The notes beneath the pieces are model-generated. The model saw nothing but the letters and a program-made list of their open reading frames with translations, ran no database searches and had not been told where the DNA came from. From Pseudomonadota bacterium (GTDB taxonomy: Bacteria > Chloroflexota > UBA6077 > JAJPHF01), in assembly GCA_021325365.1 (NCBI GenBank), contig JAJPHF010000027.1, positions 1 through 64,000 on the forward strand: a stretch of 64,000 bases of DNA. The letters run 5' to 3'. This document shows positions 50,983-60,005 of the stretch, piece after piece. A program made the position numbers and the translations under genes. Every line of letters starts with the position of its first letter. Position 1 is the first letter of the stretch.

Positions 50983-51671
50983 GCCGGAAGCGCACGATCC
51001 GCGTGCTGATCGTCGACGACCACCCGCTGTTTCGCCAGGGGCTCGCCTCGGCGCTGCACGCCGCGGGGGACTTCGAGGTGGCGGGCGAGGCGGGCTCGGG
51101 CGAGGAGGCGCTGGAGCGGGCGGCGCGCGTGCGGCCGGACGTGGTCGCGTGCGACGTGCAGCTGCCGGGCGCCAACGGGGTGGAGGTCACGCGCCGTCTG
51201 AAGGTCCAGCTGCCCGCGGTGGCGGTGGTGCTGCTCTCGGCGTTCGACGACGAGGACGTGTTGTTCGAGGCGGCGCGCGTGGGCGCCGCGGGATTCTTCC
51301 TCAAGGCTGCCGATCCGGAGCCGCTGCTCGACGGGATCCGGCGCGCGGCGCGCGGTGAAGCGCTTCTCGACGAGCGGGCCATCGGGCGCCCGGCGGTCGC
51401 GTCGCGCGTGTTGCGCGAGTTCCAGCGTCTGAGCGGCGAGGGCCGGGGCATCGAGCCGCTCCTGGTGCCGCTGACGCCGCGGGAGATGGAGATACTGGAG
51501 CTGATCGCGCGGGGGAACTCGAACAAGCAGATCGCGCAGGCTCTGTTCCTGAGCGATCAGACGGTCAAGAACCACATCACCTCCATCCTGCGGAAGCTCG
51601 CGGTGAACGATCGCACACAGGCCGTGGTGTTCGCGCTGCGGCAGGGGTGGATTCAGGTCGGGCAGACGTGA
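50979..51671 (+). CDS. Response regulator, NarL/LuxR family
   Basis: The 230-aa protein has a receiver domain with acidic pocket VDDH (Asp12/13), phosphoacceptor Asp in VACDVQLPGANG (about residue 59) and Lys in FFLKAAD. A C-terminal LuxR-type helix-turn-helix follows (LTPREMEILELIARGNSNKQIAQALFLSDQTVKNHITSIL). Phosphorylation normally promotes dimer binding to promoters. It overlaps the upstream kinase by ATGA and is followed 49 bp later by a second kinase. Confidence 0.96.
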   Translation: MSRKRTIRVLIVDDHPLFRQGLASALHAAGDFEVAGEAGSGEEALERAARVRPDVVACDVQLPGANGVEVTRRLKVQLPAVAVVLLSAFDDEDVLFEAARVGAAGFFLKAADPEPLLDGIRRAARGEALLDERAIGRPAVASRVLREFQRLSGEGRGIEPLLVPLTPREMEILELIARGNSNKQIAQALFLSDQTVKNHITSILRKLAVNDRTQAVVFALRQGWIQVGQT

Positions 51672-51720
51672 ACGCGGGCGGCGCGGCGGCCGCGCGGGGG
51701 CGGCTCGAAAGCGCACGCGG

Positions 51721-52839
51721 ATGGAGCACGGGGTGGCGGGGGAGAACGCGCGGCTCAGGGCGCGACTCGACGCGGCCCGGCAGGGGCTGGCGCGTCAGCA
51801 GCGCGAGCTAGACGCCCTCGCGGCGCAGACGCGGATGCAGCTCGGGCGCGAGCGCGAGCGGTTCGCGCAGGTGCGCGAGAAGCTCGACACGCTCGATCGC
51901 ACCCTGGAGCGGTACAGCCGCGAGGAGCTGCGGCAGCTGTTTCAGGCGGCCAAGGAGCGGGAAGTCTATCTCGCCACGCTGCGCGCCGAGCTGGAAGGGC
52001 TGGAGTTCAAGCGGGCGGCGCTGGCCGAGGAGGGCCGGACGCTGGAGCAGCTGGTGGCGCTGCTTGGGGGAGAGGCCGAGCCGGGGGGCGACGAGGCCCT
52101 TCCCGCCGGGGTGGCGGCGCGCGACGCGGGCGGCGATCCGGCGCCGGTGAGCGACTTCGGCGCGCTGCTGCTGGCCCAGGAGGCGGACCGCAGCCGCCTG
52201 GCTCTGATGCTGCACGACCGGGTGGCGCAGCCGCTGCACAACCTCGTGCTGCAGACGGAAGTGTTGCTCCGCGCCTTCAAGGCAGACCCGGCCGCCGCGC
52301 ACGTCGAGCTAGAGGGGCTGCGCGAGACGGCCACGCGGGTGCTGCAGGACGCGCGGCGCGTCATCTTCGCGCTGCGGCCGATGTCGCTCGACGATCTCGG
52401 GCTGCTGCCGACGCTCGACCGCTACGCGCAGGTGTGCGCCGAGCAGGACCAGCTGGCCACGCGCATCCGCAAAGAGGGCCGGCCGCGGCCGCTGCCACCC
52501 ATCGTGGAGACGGCGGTGTACCGCATCGTGGAGGCCGCGCTGACCAACGTGCGGGACCACGCGGGCGTGAAGGAAGCGGAGGTCCTCGTGACGTTCACCG
52601 ACAGCGAGCTGCTGGTCACGGTCGTGGACGGGGGCCGGGGGTGCAACCTACGGCTGGCGGAGGCGGCGCCCGGCGGCAGCGGCATGCTGGGCATGCGGGA
52701 GCGCGCCCGCCAGGTGGGCGGGACCATCGTCTTCGACAGCGCGCCGGGCCAGGGGATGACCGTGCGGCTGACGGTGCCCCTGGCGGCGGCCGGCGGGGGC
52801 CGCCGTGCGGCGGTGGACGCCGCGCCGCGGGCCAGGTGA
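51721..52839 (+). CDS. Second HisKA_3 histidine kinase with coiled-coil N-terminus (DegS-like)
   Basis: The 372-aa cytosolic kinase begins with a long coiled coil (residues about 5-115, rich in Arg, Glu, Leu). The phosphoacceptor is in RSRLALMLHDRVAQPLHNLVLQTE. The N-box is RIVEAALTNVRDHA, with G boxes VDGGRGCN and GMLGMRERA. This resembles DegS, whose coiled coil senses internal signals. The ATG lacks a clear ribosome site; a GTG at 51733 with GGAG six bases upstream is a good alternative. It probably feeds the same response regulator as the upstream kinase. Its stop directly abuts the stop of the convergent PAP2 gene. Confidence 0.93.
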   Translation: MEHGVAGENARLRARLDAARQGLARQQRELDALAAQTRMQLGRERERFAQVREKLDTLDRTLERYSREELRQLFQAAKEREVYLATLRAELEGLEFKRAALAEEGRTLEQLVALLGGEAEPGGDEALPAGVAARDAGGDPAPVSDFGALLLAQEADRSRLALMLHDRVAQPLHNLVLQTEVLLRAFKADPAAAHVELEGLRETATRVLQDARRVIFALRPMSLDDLGLLPTLDRYAQVCAEQDQLATRIRKEGRPRPLPPIVETAVYRIVEAALTNVRDHAGVKEAEVLVTFTDSELLVTVVDGGRGCNLRLAEAAPGGSGMLGMRERARQVGGTIVFDSAPGQGMTVRLTVPLAAAGGGRRAAVDAAPRAR

Positions 52840-53607
52840 TTAGCCGGCGACACGATCGGGCGGCGGGGGCGGCGCGCGGCGCCGCGCGAGCAGCCGGCTC
52901 CCCAGGATCACCGTGTCGGCCCACACGAAGCCCGCGAGGTAGCCGGCGAGTACGTCGGTGAGATAGTGGACGCCCAGGTAGAGGCGGGACAGCCCGATCG
53001 CCAGCACGAGCGCGAGCAGCGCCAGCGTGCTGGCGGTGCGCCACCAGCCGCGCAGCACGCGCCAGCTCAGGTAGGCGAGGAAGCCGTAGAACGCGGCCGA
53101 CACCATCGCGTGGCCCGAGGGAAACGAGAATGCCTGCACGGGGATCATGCCGAGCACGGGCGCCGGGCGCACGCGGTGAAACTCGCCTTTCAAGACATCG
53201 TTGAGGAGCTGCGCGCCGCCGGTCACGAGCACCAGGCCGACCGCCGCGCCCCAGCGCCCGCGCAGGGCGTAGACGACGCCGAGGACGACGACGAGGACGG
53301 CGACGGCCTGCGACCCCATGAGCGAGACGGCCCAGGCGAGCGCGTCGAGGGCGGGCGACTTGAACTGCTGCAGCCAGGCGAGCACGCCGAGGTCCAGCAG
53401 GTCGGTCTGCTGGCGCATGACCTCGTAGGCCAGCGCGGCGAAGAGGTACAGCGCGAGCAGCCCTGCGGCGAAGCCGACGGCGAGGGTGAGGCCGAACGCG
53501 GCGAGGTCGGCGTCGCCGCGCTCGCCGAGGGCGCGCAGCCAGGCAGCCCAGCCGCCGGGGCTGGCGCGCGCGAGGAGCGGGTCGCCCCGCCGATCGCTGG
53601 CCGCCAT
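52840..53607 (-). CDS. PAP2-family membrane phosphatase
   Basis: This 255-aa integral membrane protein has about six membrane helices and the three PAP2 motifs KGEFHRVRPAP, SFPSGHAM and SRLYLGVHYLTDV. These place a His-nucleophile phosphatase site at the outer face of the membrane. Members hydrolyse phosphatidate, undecaprenyl diphosphate or phosphatidylglycerol phosphate. The ATG follows GGGAGG. There is no spacing between its stop and the stop of the convergent kinase gene. Confidence 0.93.
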   Translation of the reverse strand: MAASDRRGDPLLARASPGGWAAWLRALGERGDADLAAFGLTLAVGFAAGLLALYLFAALAYEVMRQQTDLLDLGVLAWLQQFKSPALDALAWAVSLMGSQAVAVLVVVLGVVYALRGRWGAAVGLVLVTGGAQLLNDVLKGEFHRVRPAPVLGMIPVQAFSFPSGHAMVSAAFYGFLAYLSWRVLRGWWRTASTLALLALVLAIGLSRLYLGVHYLTDVLAGYLAGFVWADTVILGSRLLARRRAPPPPPDRVAG

Positions 53608-53710
53608 CCGCCGCCTCCCGCGCGCGTCGCTCTCCCCCCTTGTGGCAGGCGCCGTGCCGCGGCCGGGCGGGGCCGCGGCTACGGCGGATGGCCAGGATCA
53701 GCCTGAACAT

Positions 53711-53767
53711 CGCCGCCGTAAACGGCGGGCCGGAGTCTAGTCGCCTGGCCCGCCGTTCACGGCGGCG
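53711..53767 (-). terminator. 21-bp stem hairpin downstream of dienelactone hydrolase gene
   Basis: Arms 53711-53731 and 53747-53767 pair with one mismatch around a 15-base loop. They lie 33 bp after the stop of the hydrolase gene on the minus strand. No U-tract is seen. Confidence 0.65.
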
Positions 53768-53799
53768 ACCGGAAACGTGCTGGAACCAGGGCCAGCTGC

Positions 53800-54597
53800 T
53801 TAGCGCGCGCCGACGGGCGCCCCCTTGAGGTGCCGCTGGAAGAAGTCCAGGGTGCGCTCCCAGGCGAGCCGGGCGGCGTCGGCGTGGTAGCTCGGGCGCT
53901 GGTCGTTGTGGAAGGCGTGCGGCGCCCCGGGGTAGACGTAGGCCGTGAAGTCCTTACCCGCGTCGCGCATCGCGGCCTCGAAGGCCGGCACGTTGTTCGT
54001 GATGCCGGGGTCCTCGCCGCCGTAGTGGCCCTGCACGGGGCAGCGGACGTTGCCAACGCGATCGAGGGGCGGCGGTGGCCCGTAGAAGATGACGCCGGCC
54101 GCGATGTCGGCGCCCGACGCGACGAGCTGCCCGACCAGCCCGCCGCCCATGCAGAAGCCCACGGCGCCGATGGCGTCGGGCCGCACGTCGGGCCGGCTCC
54201 GCAGGTAGGCCACGGCGGCCTGCAGGTCGGGCACGTAGGTGGAGAGGTTGCGGTGGGTCAGCCACTCCAGGGCGCGGCGCACGCCCTCACGCCGCTCGGG
54301 CGGCAGCTCGGCCAGCTTCTCGGGCTGGCCGCGGTAGGGGAAAGCGGCCACGATGTCCTCGTCGTCGAGCGTCGGCCGCACGGCGTCGTGCGTGTAGAGA
54401 TCGGGCGCCAGCGCCAGGTAGCCCTCGGCGGCGAAGCGCCGCGTCACGTCCTCGATGTGGTCCACGAGGCCGAACACTTCCTGGATGACGATGATCGCCG
54501 GCCACGGCGCACCCGCCGTGGGCCGCGCCAGGTAGGCTCGGAGGTCGCCGTCGGTGGCGGGGTAGGTGAGCCGCTCGCCGTGTACGGATTCGGGCAT
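53800..54597 (-). CDS. Dienelactone hydrolase family protein
   Basis: The 265-aa protein has the dienelactone hydrolase layout. The oxyanion/Glu segment is VIQEVFGLVDHIED, the nucleophile Cys is in GAVGFCMGGGLV, the acid in HYGGEDPG and the His in GAPHAFHND. Known members open the lactone ring in chlorocatechol catabolism, but many act on other esters. The ATG at 54597 has GGAG at ten-base spacing. It lies alone on the minus strand, followed by a strong hairpin. A second, shorter member is encoded at 59099. Confidence 0.93.
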   Translation of the reverse strand: MPESVHGERLTYPATDGDLRAYLARPTAGAPWPAIIVIQEVFGLVDHIEDVTRRFAAEGYLALAPDLYTHDAVRPTLDDEDIVAAFPYRGQPEKLAELPPERREGVRRALEWLTHRNLSTYVPDLQAAVAYLRSRPDVRPDAIGAVGFCMGGGLVGQLVASGADIAAGVIFYGPPPPLDRVGNVRCPVQGHYGGEDPGITNNVPAFEAAMRDAGKDFTAYVYPGAPHAFHNDQRPSYHADAARLAWERTLDFFQRHLKGAPVGAR

Positions 54598-54811
54598 GTC
54601 GATGCGCTCCTCTCGCGGACGCTGGCGCCCCGGCGCAAACGCGGGACACGGGTGCTCGGAGCGCAATTCTAGCACGCGGCGCGGCGGGGCGGGGCGCGGC
54701 GGCGCGTGCCGCGTTCACCACCCGTTAACGACGGGGGCGCCCCGGCGGGATTGGCGGCGGCTATCCTGAACCAAGGAGCTGGGTTGCGCCGCGGGCGCGG
54801 TGGAGGCAGGC

Positions 54812-55555
54812 ATGGCGTCGGAGCGGGCCGCGATCCTGTTCGTGGAGGATGATCCGGGGGTCCGCGAGGTGGTGTGCGACTTGTTGCACGCCGCCGGCCA
54901 CGCGGTGGCGTGCGCCGCCGACGCCGCGGAGGCCGAGCAGCGCCTGGGTGATCGCGAGTTCGACCTGATTCTCCTCGACGTCATGCTGCCGGGGCTGGAC
55001 GGCCGCGAGCTGTGCCGGCGCATCCGCGCGCACGAGCGCGACCTGTACGTGCCGATCATCATGCTCACGGCGCTGACGGCCGAGGCCGACCGCCACGCCG
55101 CGTTCGCCGCGGGGGCCGACGACTACGTGACCAAGCCGTTCGACGCCGCCGACCTGCTCGACCGCGTGGCCGCCTGGCTCCACGCGCGCGCCCGCCTGGC
55201 GGCCGCGCAGGACCGCCTGCTGGCCGAGCAGGCCCGCCTGCGCGCCCTGGAGCAGCAAGGCTTGCGGGAGCAGCTGGCGCAAGACGAGGCGGTGCTGGCG
55301 ATGGCGCGCACGGCCAGCCACGAGCTGAACCAGCCGCTCACGGTGCTGCTTGGGATCCTGGAGCTGTGGGGGGCGGGCTACTATCGCGAGGGCAATCCGC
55401 GCCTGCAGCTGGAGCTGCAGGCCGCCGCCGCCGACCTGGCCGTCCGTGTGGAAAAGCTGACCAACGTCGTGCGCTACGAGACGACGGAGATGGCCGGCCT
55501 GCGCTTCCTCGACCTCGCGCGCGCCCACGACCCCGCGCCGGTCGCCGGCGGCTAG
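54812..55555 (+). CDS. Receiver domain fused to a histidine-kinase DHp-like helix pair, no ATPase domain
   Basis: The 247-aa protein begins with a CheY-like receiver: VEDDPG (acid pair), LILLDVMLPGLDG (phosphoacceptor Asp about residue 53) and DYVTKPFD (Lys). After a coiled coil (residues 125-165) it has a HisKA-like segment MARTASHELNQPLTVLLGILELW containing the His of an H-box. A second helix follows, but no N- or G-boxes. It is thus a receiver plus dimerisation/phosphotransfer half-kinase. It could be a phosphate-relay element or docking scaffold for other kinases. The ATG has GGAGG at five-base spacing. Confidence 0.88.
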   Translation: MASERAAILFVEDDPGVREVVCDLLHAAGHAVACAADAAEAEQRLGDREFDLILLDVMLPGLDGRELCRRIRAHERDLYVPIIMLTALTAEADRHAAFAAGADDYVTKPFDAADLLDRVAAWLHARARLAAAQDRLLAEQARLRALEQQGLREQLAQDEAVLAMARTASHELNQPLTVLLGILELWGAGYYREGNPRLQLELQAAAADLAVRVEKLTNVVRYETTEMAGLRFLDLARAHDPAPVAGG

Positions 55556-55643
55556 CCGGCCCCTACGTCGGCGTCCCGCCGCGGCTACGCGGCGCCGCCC
55601 GCATCTGCTACCATCCGGCGAGGCCGTGAGGGGAGCAGGGCGC

Positions 55644-56837
55644 ATGGAGCCACGCATCGCCGCGAAGCCCCAGCAGTTCGAGGAGTCGGTCATCCGCCTG
55701 ATGACCCGGCTCTGCGTCGCCGTGGACGGCATCAACCTGGCCCAGGGCTTCCCTGACTTCCCCGCGCCGCAGGCTATCAAGGACGCCGCCTGCGCGGCGA
55801 TCCTGGCCGACGTGAACCAGTACGCCATCACCTGGGGCGCGCCGGCGCTGCGCGAGGCCATCGCGGCGAAGTACGGGCCGGCGCTCGGCCGCGACCTGGA
55901 CCCCGAGCGCGAGATCACGGTCGTCTGCGGCGCCACCGAGGCCATGCTGGCCGCTGTCATGGCGGTGGTCGATCCAGGCGACGAGGTCGTCGTCTTCGAG
56001 CCGTTTTACGAGAACTATGGGCCGGATGCCGTGCTGTCGGGCGCCCGGCCGCACTACGTGCCGCTCCTGCCGCCCGACGCCGCGGGCGGCGCCTGGCGCT
56101 TCGACGCGGACGCGCTGGCGGCGGCGTTCGGACCGCGCACGCGCGCCATCGTCGTCAACACGCCGCACAACCCCACGGGCAAGGTGTTCACCCGCGGCGA
56201 GCTAGCGCAGATCGCAGGGCTCTGCCAGCAGTGGAACGTCGTGGCGATCACCGACGAGATCTACGAGCACCTGGTGTACGAGGGCAAGCACGTGCGGCTC
56301 GCCACGCTGCCCGGCATGTGGGAGCGGACCATTACGATCAGCGGGCTCAGCAAGACCTACAGCGTGACGGGCTGGCGGCTGGGCTACCTGCTGGCGCCGG
56401 AGCGGCTGACCGTGCCCATCCGCCGCATCCACGACTTCCTGACGGTGGGGGCGGCGGCGCCGCTCCAGGAAGCCGGCGCGGTGGCGCTGCGCCTGCCGCC
56501 CGCGTACTACGCCGACCTGCTAGCCGCCTACGCCGAGCGCCGCGCGGTGGTCTGTACCGGCCTGGCCGCGGCCGGCTTCCACGTCTATCCGCCCGCGGGC
56601 GCCTACTACGTCATGACGGACGTGGCGGCGCTAACCGCGGCCGACGGCGCCGCGGGCGACGACGTGGCGTTCGTGCGCGCGATGATCGAGCGCGTGGGCG
56701 TGGCGGCGGTGCCGGGCTCGTCGTTCTACGCCGATCCCGCGCGCGGCCGCACGCAGGTGCGGTTTGCCTTTCCGAAGCGCCGCGAGACGCTCGAGGCGGC
56801 GATGCGCCGCCTCGCGGAGCTGCGCGCCCGCGTCTAG
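55644..56837 (+). CDS. PLP-dependent aminotransferase class I/II
   Basis: A 397-aa fold-type I aminotransferase with GINLAQGFPDFPAP, PLP contacts VNTPHNPTGKVF and ITDEIYEHLVY, and the Schiff-base Lys in ISGLSKTYSVTGWRLGY. RFAFPKRRETL near the C-terminus carries the carboxylate-binding Arg. The QGFPDF start is typical of methionine/kynurenine aminotransferase-like members (YbdL, KAT). The ATG at 55644 follows GGGGAG. It is 89 bp before a MetE-like gene on the same strand, which hints at sulfur-amino-acid metabolism. Confidence 0.94.
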   Translation: MEPRIAAKPQQFEESVIRLMTRLCVAVDGINLAQGFPDFPAPQAIKDAACAAILADVNQYAITWGAPALREAIAAKYGPALGRDLDPEREITVVCGATEAMLAAVMAVVDPGDEVVVFEPFYENYGPDAVLSGARPHYVPLLPPDAAGGAWRFDADALAAAFGPRTRAIVVNTPHNPTGKVFTRGELAQIAGLCQQWNVVAITDEIYEHLVYEGKHVRLATLPGMWERTITISGLSKTYSVTGWRLGYLLAPERLTVPIRRIHDFLTVGAAAPLQEAGAVALRLPPAYYADLLAAYAERRAVVCTGLAAAGFHVYPPAGAYYVMTDVAALTAADGAAGDDVAFVRAMIERVGVAAVPGSSFYADPARGRTQVRFAFPKRRETLEAAMRRLAELRARV

Positions 56838-56926
56838 CAGCCCGCGCCGGCGTGCGGCGCCGCATTCGCCGTTAACTCCGCGCCACCAGGCTCCGGTGGC
56901 CTATCCCGCAGGGACAGGAGACAATC

Positions 56927-57937
56927 ATGCAGCTTCCCCCCATCGCCGCGACGACCGTCGGCAGCTTCCCGCGCCCGAGCTGGCTGGCCGACGTGGAGCG
57001 CTCGGACGCCATCTTCCGGCTGGAGGGCGCGGCGCTCCGCGAGGCGCAGGACGACGCCACCATCGTCGTGCTGCACGAGCAGGAGCAACTGGGCCTCGAC
57101 CTGCTGACCGATGGCGAGCAGCGCCGTCCGAACTTCATCAACCACTTCCTGGCCGGCCTGGAGGGCTTCGATCTGACGCACCGCGCGCCGAAGGCGATTC
57201 GTCGCCGCGACGACGTGCTGCGCGAAGTGCCGCGCGTCGTCGGGCAGGTGCGGCGCACGGGGCCGGTGCTGGTGGACGACCTGCGCTTCGCCAAAGCGCA
57301 CACCACGCGCCCGCTGAAGATGGACGTGCCCGGCCCGATGACCGTCGTGGACACCACCGCCGACGAGACGTACGGCGACGAGGCGGCGCTGGCGATGGAC
57401 GTGGCGGCGGCGCTGAACGCCGAGCTGCGCGACCTGCAGGCGGCGGGCTGCGACGTGGTCCAGATCGACGAGCCGGCCATGACGCGCTGGCACGAGAAGG
57501 TCGCGGCCTATGGGCTGCGGGCGCTCGACCGCGTGCTGGAGGGGATCACGGTGCCCACCGTGATCCACCTCTGCTACGGCTACCCGGGGCACGGCGGGCA
57601 GCAGCACGAGTACGAGTACCCGGAGCTGCTGGCGATGCTCATGGGGACGTCCATCGGCGGCTTCTCGGTGGAGTTCGCGCGCAGCGGCTACGACCCGGCG
57701 CTGCTGCGCGGCTGCGGCGATCGGCTGGTGATGTACGGCTGCGTGGACCCCGGCAACACGCCGCCCGAGCCGCTCGACGTGGTGCTGGGGCGGGTGCGCG
57801 CGGCGCTGGAATACGTCGCGCCCGAGCGCCTGTGGCTCGCGCCCGACTGCGGCCTCATGACCATCCCGCGCGAGCTGGCGCGCGCCAAGGCCGCCCTGCT
57901 AGTGGAGGCGGCCCACGAGGCGCGTCGGGGACTGTGA
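56927..57937 (+). CDS. MetE C-terminal-like (cobalamin-independent methionine synthase II family)
   Basis: This 336-aa protein matches the catalytic barrel of MetE without the N-terminal half. It has TTVGSFPRPSWL at the start and zinc ligands His/Cys in VIHLCYGYPGH, Glu in FSVEFARSGYD and Cys in LAPDCGLMT. The VQIDEPAM strand binds methionine in relatives. Short MetE-like proteins include core methionine synthases using methylcobamides and C-S lyases of unknown use. The ATG has an AGGAGA box. It follows the aminotransferase gene and probably shares its transcript. Confidence 0.9.
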   Translation: MQLPPIAATTVGSFPRPSWLADVERSDAIFRLEGAALREAQDDATIVVLHEQEQLGLDLLTDGEQRRPNFINHFLAGLEGFDLTHRAPKAIRRRDDVLREVPRVVGQVRRTGPVLVDDLRFAKAHTTRPLKMDVPGPMTVVDTTADETYGDEAALAMDVAAALNAELRDLQAAGCDVVQIDEPAMTRWHEKVAAYGLRALDRVLEGITVPTVIHLCYGYPGHGGQQHEYEYPELLAMLMGTSIGGFSVEFARSGYDPALLRGCGDRLVMYGCVDPGNTPPEPLDVVLGRVRAALEYVAPERLWLAPDCGLMTIPRELARAKAALLVEAAHEARRGL

Positions 57938-57944
57938 GCAGCGC

Positions 57945-58799
57945 CTAGCCGCGCAGGCCGGCAAACAGGTCGTCCTCGTGGGCGGGCGCCGGCACCGTGC
58001 TGATCGGGCGCTCGAAGTACTCGGTGCCCATCGTCTCCTCCCAGACCGGCGGGGGGAGGAGCAGGAAGAACGTCTCTGGCCCCACCTGGCTGCGGTGGAC
58101 GGCCAGCGCTTCGCGCTTTACCCTCGCGTAGGGGCGTGCGTCGATAGTCGCGACGATCCGCTCGTCGGGCGTGCCGAACTCCGGCTCGTCGGCGTTCTCG
58201 CCGAACGGCGCCTCGATGTCCAGCTCGCGCAGCCGCCGCCCGAACTCGCGCAGGCGGCTGATCGGCACCGCCGCGTAGTAGAGCTTGCTGGGCGCCCAGG
58301 GGGCGAGGCCCTGCTCCGGGTAGCGCGCCGGGTCGCCAGCGGCGTGGAAGGCGGCGACGGACACGCGGTTCGTCTGGATGTGGTCGGGGTGGCCGTAGAA
58401 GCCATTCTCGTCATAAGTGACGATCACTTGCGGGCGCTCCTGGCGGATGAGCGCTACCAACCGTCCGGTCGCCTCGTCGAGGTCCGCGCGCCAGAAGCTG
58501 CGCGGGTCGTCGTTCTCGGGCGTGCCCATCATCCCCGAGTCACGGTAGCCCAGGCAGTGCAGCGCCGAGACGCCGAGCAGCTCGCTGGCCGTGCGCAGCT
58601 CGTCAGCGCGCACCGCGGCCAGCGTCTCTGGCGTGGCGACCGTCGGATCGACGATCTCGCCGACCGCGCCGTCGGTGCAGGTGACGAGCACCGTGCGCAC
58701 GCCCTCGGCGGCGTAGCGCGCGAGCGTGCCGCCGGTGCCGATCGCCTCGTCGTCCGGGTGCGCGTGTACCGCCATCAACGTGAGCGCCGCGTCTGCCAT
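57945..58799 (-). CDS. PIG-L/LmbE-family deacetylase (MshB/Mca-like)
   Basis: The 284-aa enzyme has the zinc motif AVHAHPDDEAIGTGG at its N-terminus and the second metal/catalytic motif FYGHPDHIQTNR. This is the N-acetylglucosaminyl-inositol deacetylase superfamily. The length and C-terminal extension are closest to mycothiol S-conjugate amidase/MshB types; in organisms without mycothiol such enzymes serve other thiols or sugars. The ATG has a GAGGAGGG box. It converges with the MetE-like gene, with only 7 bp between the two reading frames. Confidence 0.93.
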   Translation of the reverse strand: MADAALTLMAVHAHPDDEAIGTGGTLARYAAEGVRTVLVTCTDGAVGEIVDPTVATPETLAAVRADELRTASELLGVSALHCLGYRDSGMMGTPENDDPRSFWRADLDEATGRLVALIRQERPQVIVTYDENGFYGHPDHIQTNRVSVAAFHAAGDPARYPEQGLAPWAPSKLYYAAVPISRLREFGRRLRELDIEAPFGENADEPEFGTPDERIVATIDARPYARVKREALAVHRSQVGPETFFLLLPPPVWEETMGTEYFERPISTVPAPAHEDDLFAGLRG

Positions 58800-58954
58800 G
58801 CCTTTCCCTCCTCGTTAGCCTCCAGTAGTGTAGCAACGGGGAGGTGGCCTGCCCCGCTTTCTGCCCCGTCCGGAGGGTAGCTCCACCGGCCGGCGGCAGT
58901 ACGGCGGCGCGCACGCTGATCGACGGGTCGGCCGATGGGGGGCTGCGGCCTTAC

Positions 58955-58985
58955 GGCCGCGGGCGGGCGTGAAACCCGCCCCTAC
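58955..58985. repeat. 31-bp dispersed palindrome (GCGGGCGTGAAACCCGC)
   Basis: The third copy of the element also found at 5488-5518 and 26799-26829, differing by one base. It lies in the 299-bp gap 58800-59098, which has no gene. Confidence 0.9.
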
Positions 58986-59036
58986 ACGACCGTGGCCGCT
59001 CCCATGCTCTGCGACGCGGTCTAGCGTCGCTAGGCC

Positions 59037-59042
59037 TATAAT
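59037..59042 (+). promoter_or_regulatory. Putative -10 hexamer TATAAT
   Basis: A perfect TATAAT lies 57 bp before the ATG of the dienelactone hydrolase gene. No clear -35 box is found at normal spacing. Confidence 0.4.
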
Positions 59043-59098
59043 GCCCAGGCTCGCGCGGCGCGGCGGCGCGCACAGTACTGGGTTGGAGGAGGCAGCAG

Positions 59099-59794
59099 AT
59101 GGGCTGGGGCATTCTCGGCGGCGAGGACGTGGAGTTCCGCAGCGGCAACGCGACGCTCCAGGCGCACATCGGGCGCCCGGCCGCGCCGGGCCGCTACCCG
59201 GCGATCATCACCCTGCACGGCATCAACGGCCCGAGCGCCGGCACGCACCGCGCGGCCGAGCGCTACGGCGACCACGGCATCGTCGGCTGCGCGATCAACT
59301 GGCAGACCGTGGACAAGGACCCGGCCGACAGCGAGCTGATGCAGTACGTGGCCGACGCGGCGGCGTTCCTGCGGCGGCAGGAGTACTGCGACGGCGAGCG
59401 GATCGCGGTGGCCGGCTACTGTCGGGGCGGCGGGCTGGTCTACCTGGCACTGGAGCACCACCCCTGGCTGCGGGCGGGCATCGCCATGCACGGCTTCCCG
59501 TTCTACCCGCAGGGCCTCAACGAGAAGAAGCCGCAGCACGCTTACGACCTGGCCGAGCGCATCCAGGCGCCGGTCTTGATCCTGCACGGCGCGGCCGACG
59601 ACCGCGCGCCCGTCGCCGACGTGTACCGCATGGCGCAGCGGCTGGAGGAGTTGGGGAAGACGTTCGAGCTGACCGTGTACAGCGGCACCGGCCACGCCTT
59701 CACGCTGCCCGACGGCGGCGCCTACAACCCCGTCGCCGCGGCGAACGCCTGGGACCAGTCCATCGCCTTCCTCGACCGTTACCTGCGGGGCTGA
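59099..59794 (+). CDS. Dienelactone hydrolase family protein
   Basis: This 231-aa alpha/beta hydrolase is of classic dienelactone hydrolase length. The N-terminal strand is ITLHGINGPSAGTH, the nucleophile Cys is in AVAGYCRGGGLV, the acid in LHGAADDRAPV and the His in GTGHAFTLPDG. The usual Glu near residue 36-40 is replaced in this region (LHGINGP), so activity may differ from true dienelactone hydrolase. The ATG has GGAGGAGG. It stands alone on the plus strand behind a TATAAT element. Confidence 0.92.
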   Translation: MGWGILGGEDVEFRSGNATLQAHIGRPAAPGRYPAIITLHGINGPSAGTHRAAERYGDHGIVGCAINWQTVDKDPADSELMQYVADAAAFLRRQEYCDGERIAVAGYCRGGGLVYLALEHHPWLRAGIAMHGFPFYPQGLNEKKPQHAYDLAERIQAPVLILHGAADDRAPVADVYRMAQRLEELGKTFELTVYSGTGHAFTLPDGGAYNPVAAANAWDQSIAFLDRYLRG

Positions 59795-60005
59795 GCGGCC
59801 GGAACCCGCCGTGTGGCAGTTGCGGCCACCCCGCATCGACGGGGCCGTCCGGCACACCTGTTCTGCATGGGGTGGCATCGGAGTTGCGTGCGAGCGAGTA
59901 GGGCGAGCAGCGGCGCGGGCGGAAACGCCGCGCACGACACGCTGGCGGCCTACAATTCTCGTAGGCGTCCCGCAATGGAGCGGGCCGCGCTCGGGAGGGA
60001 CGACG

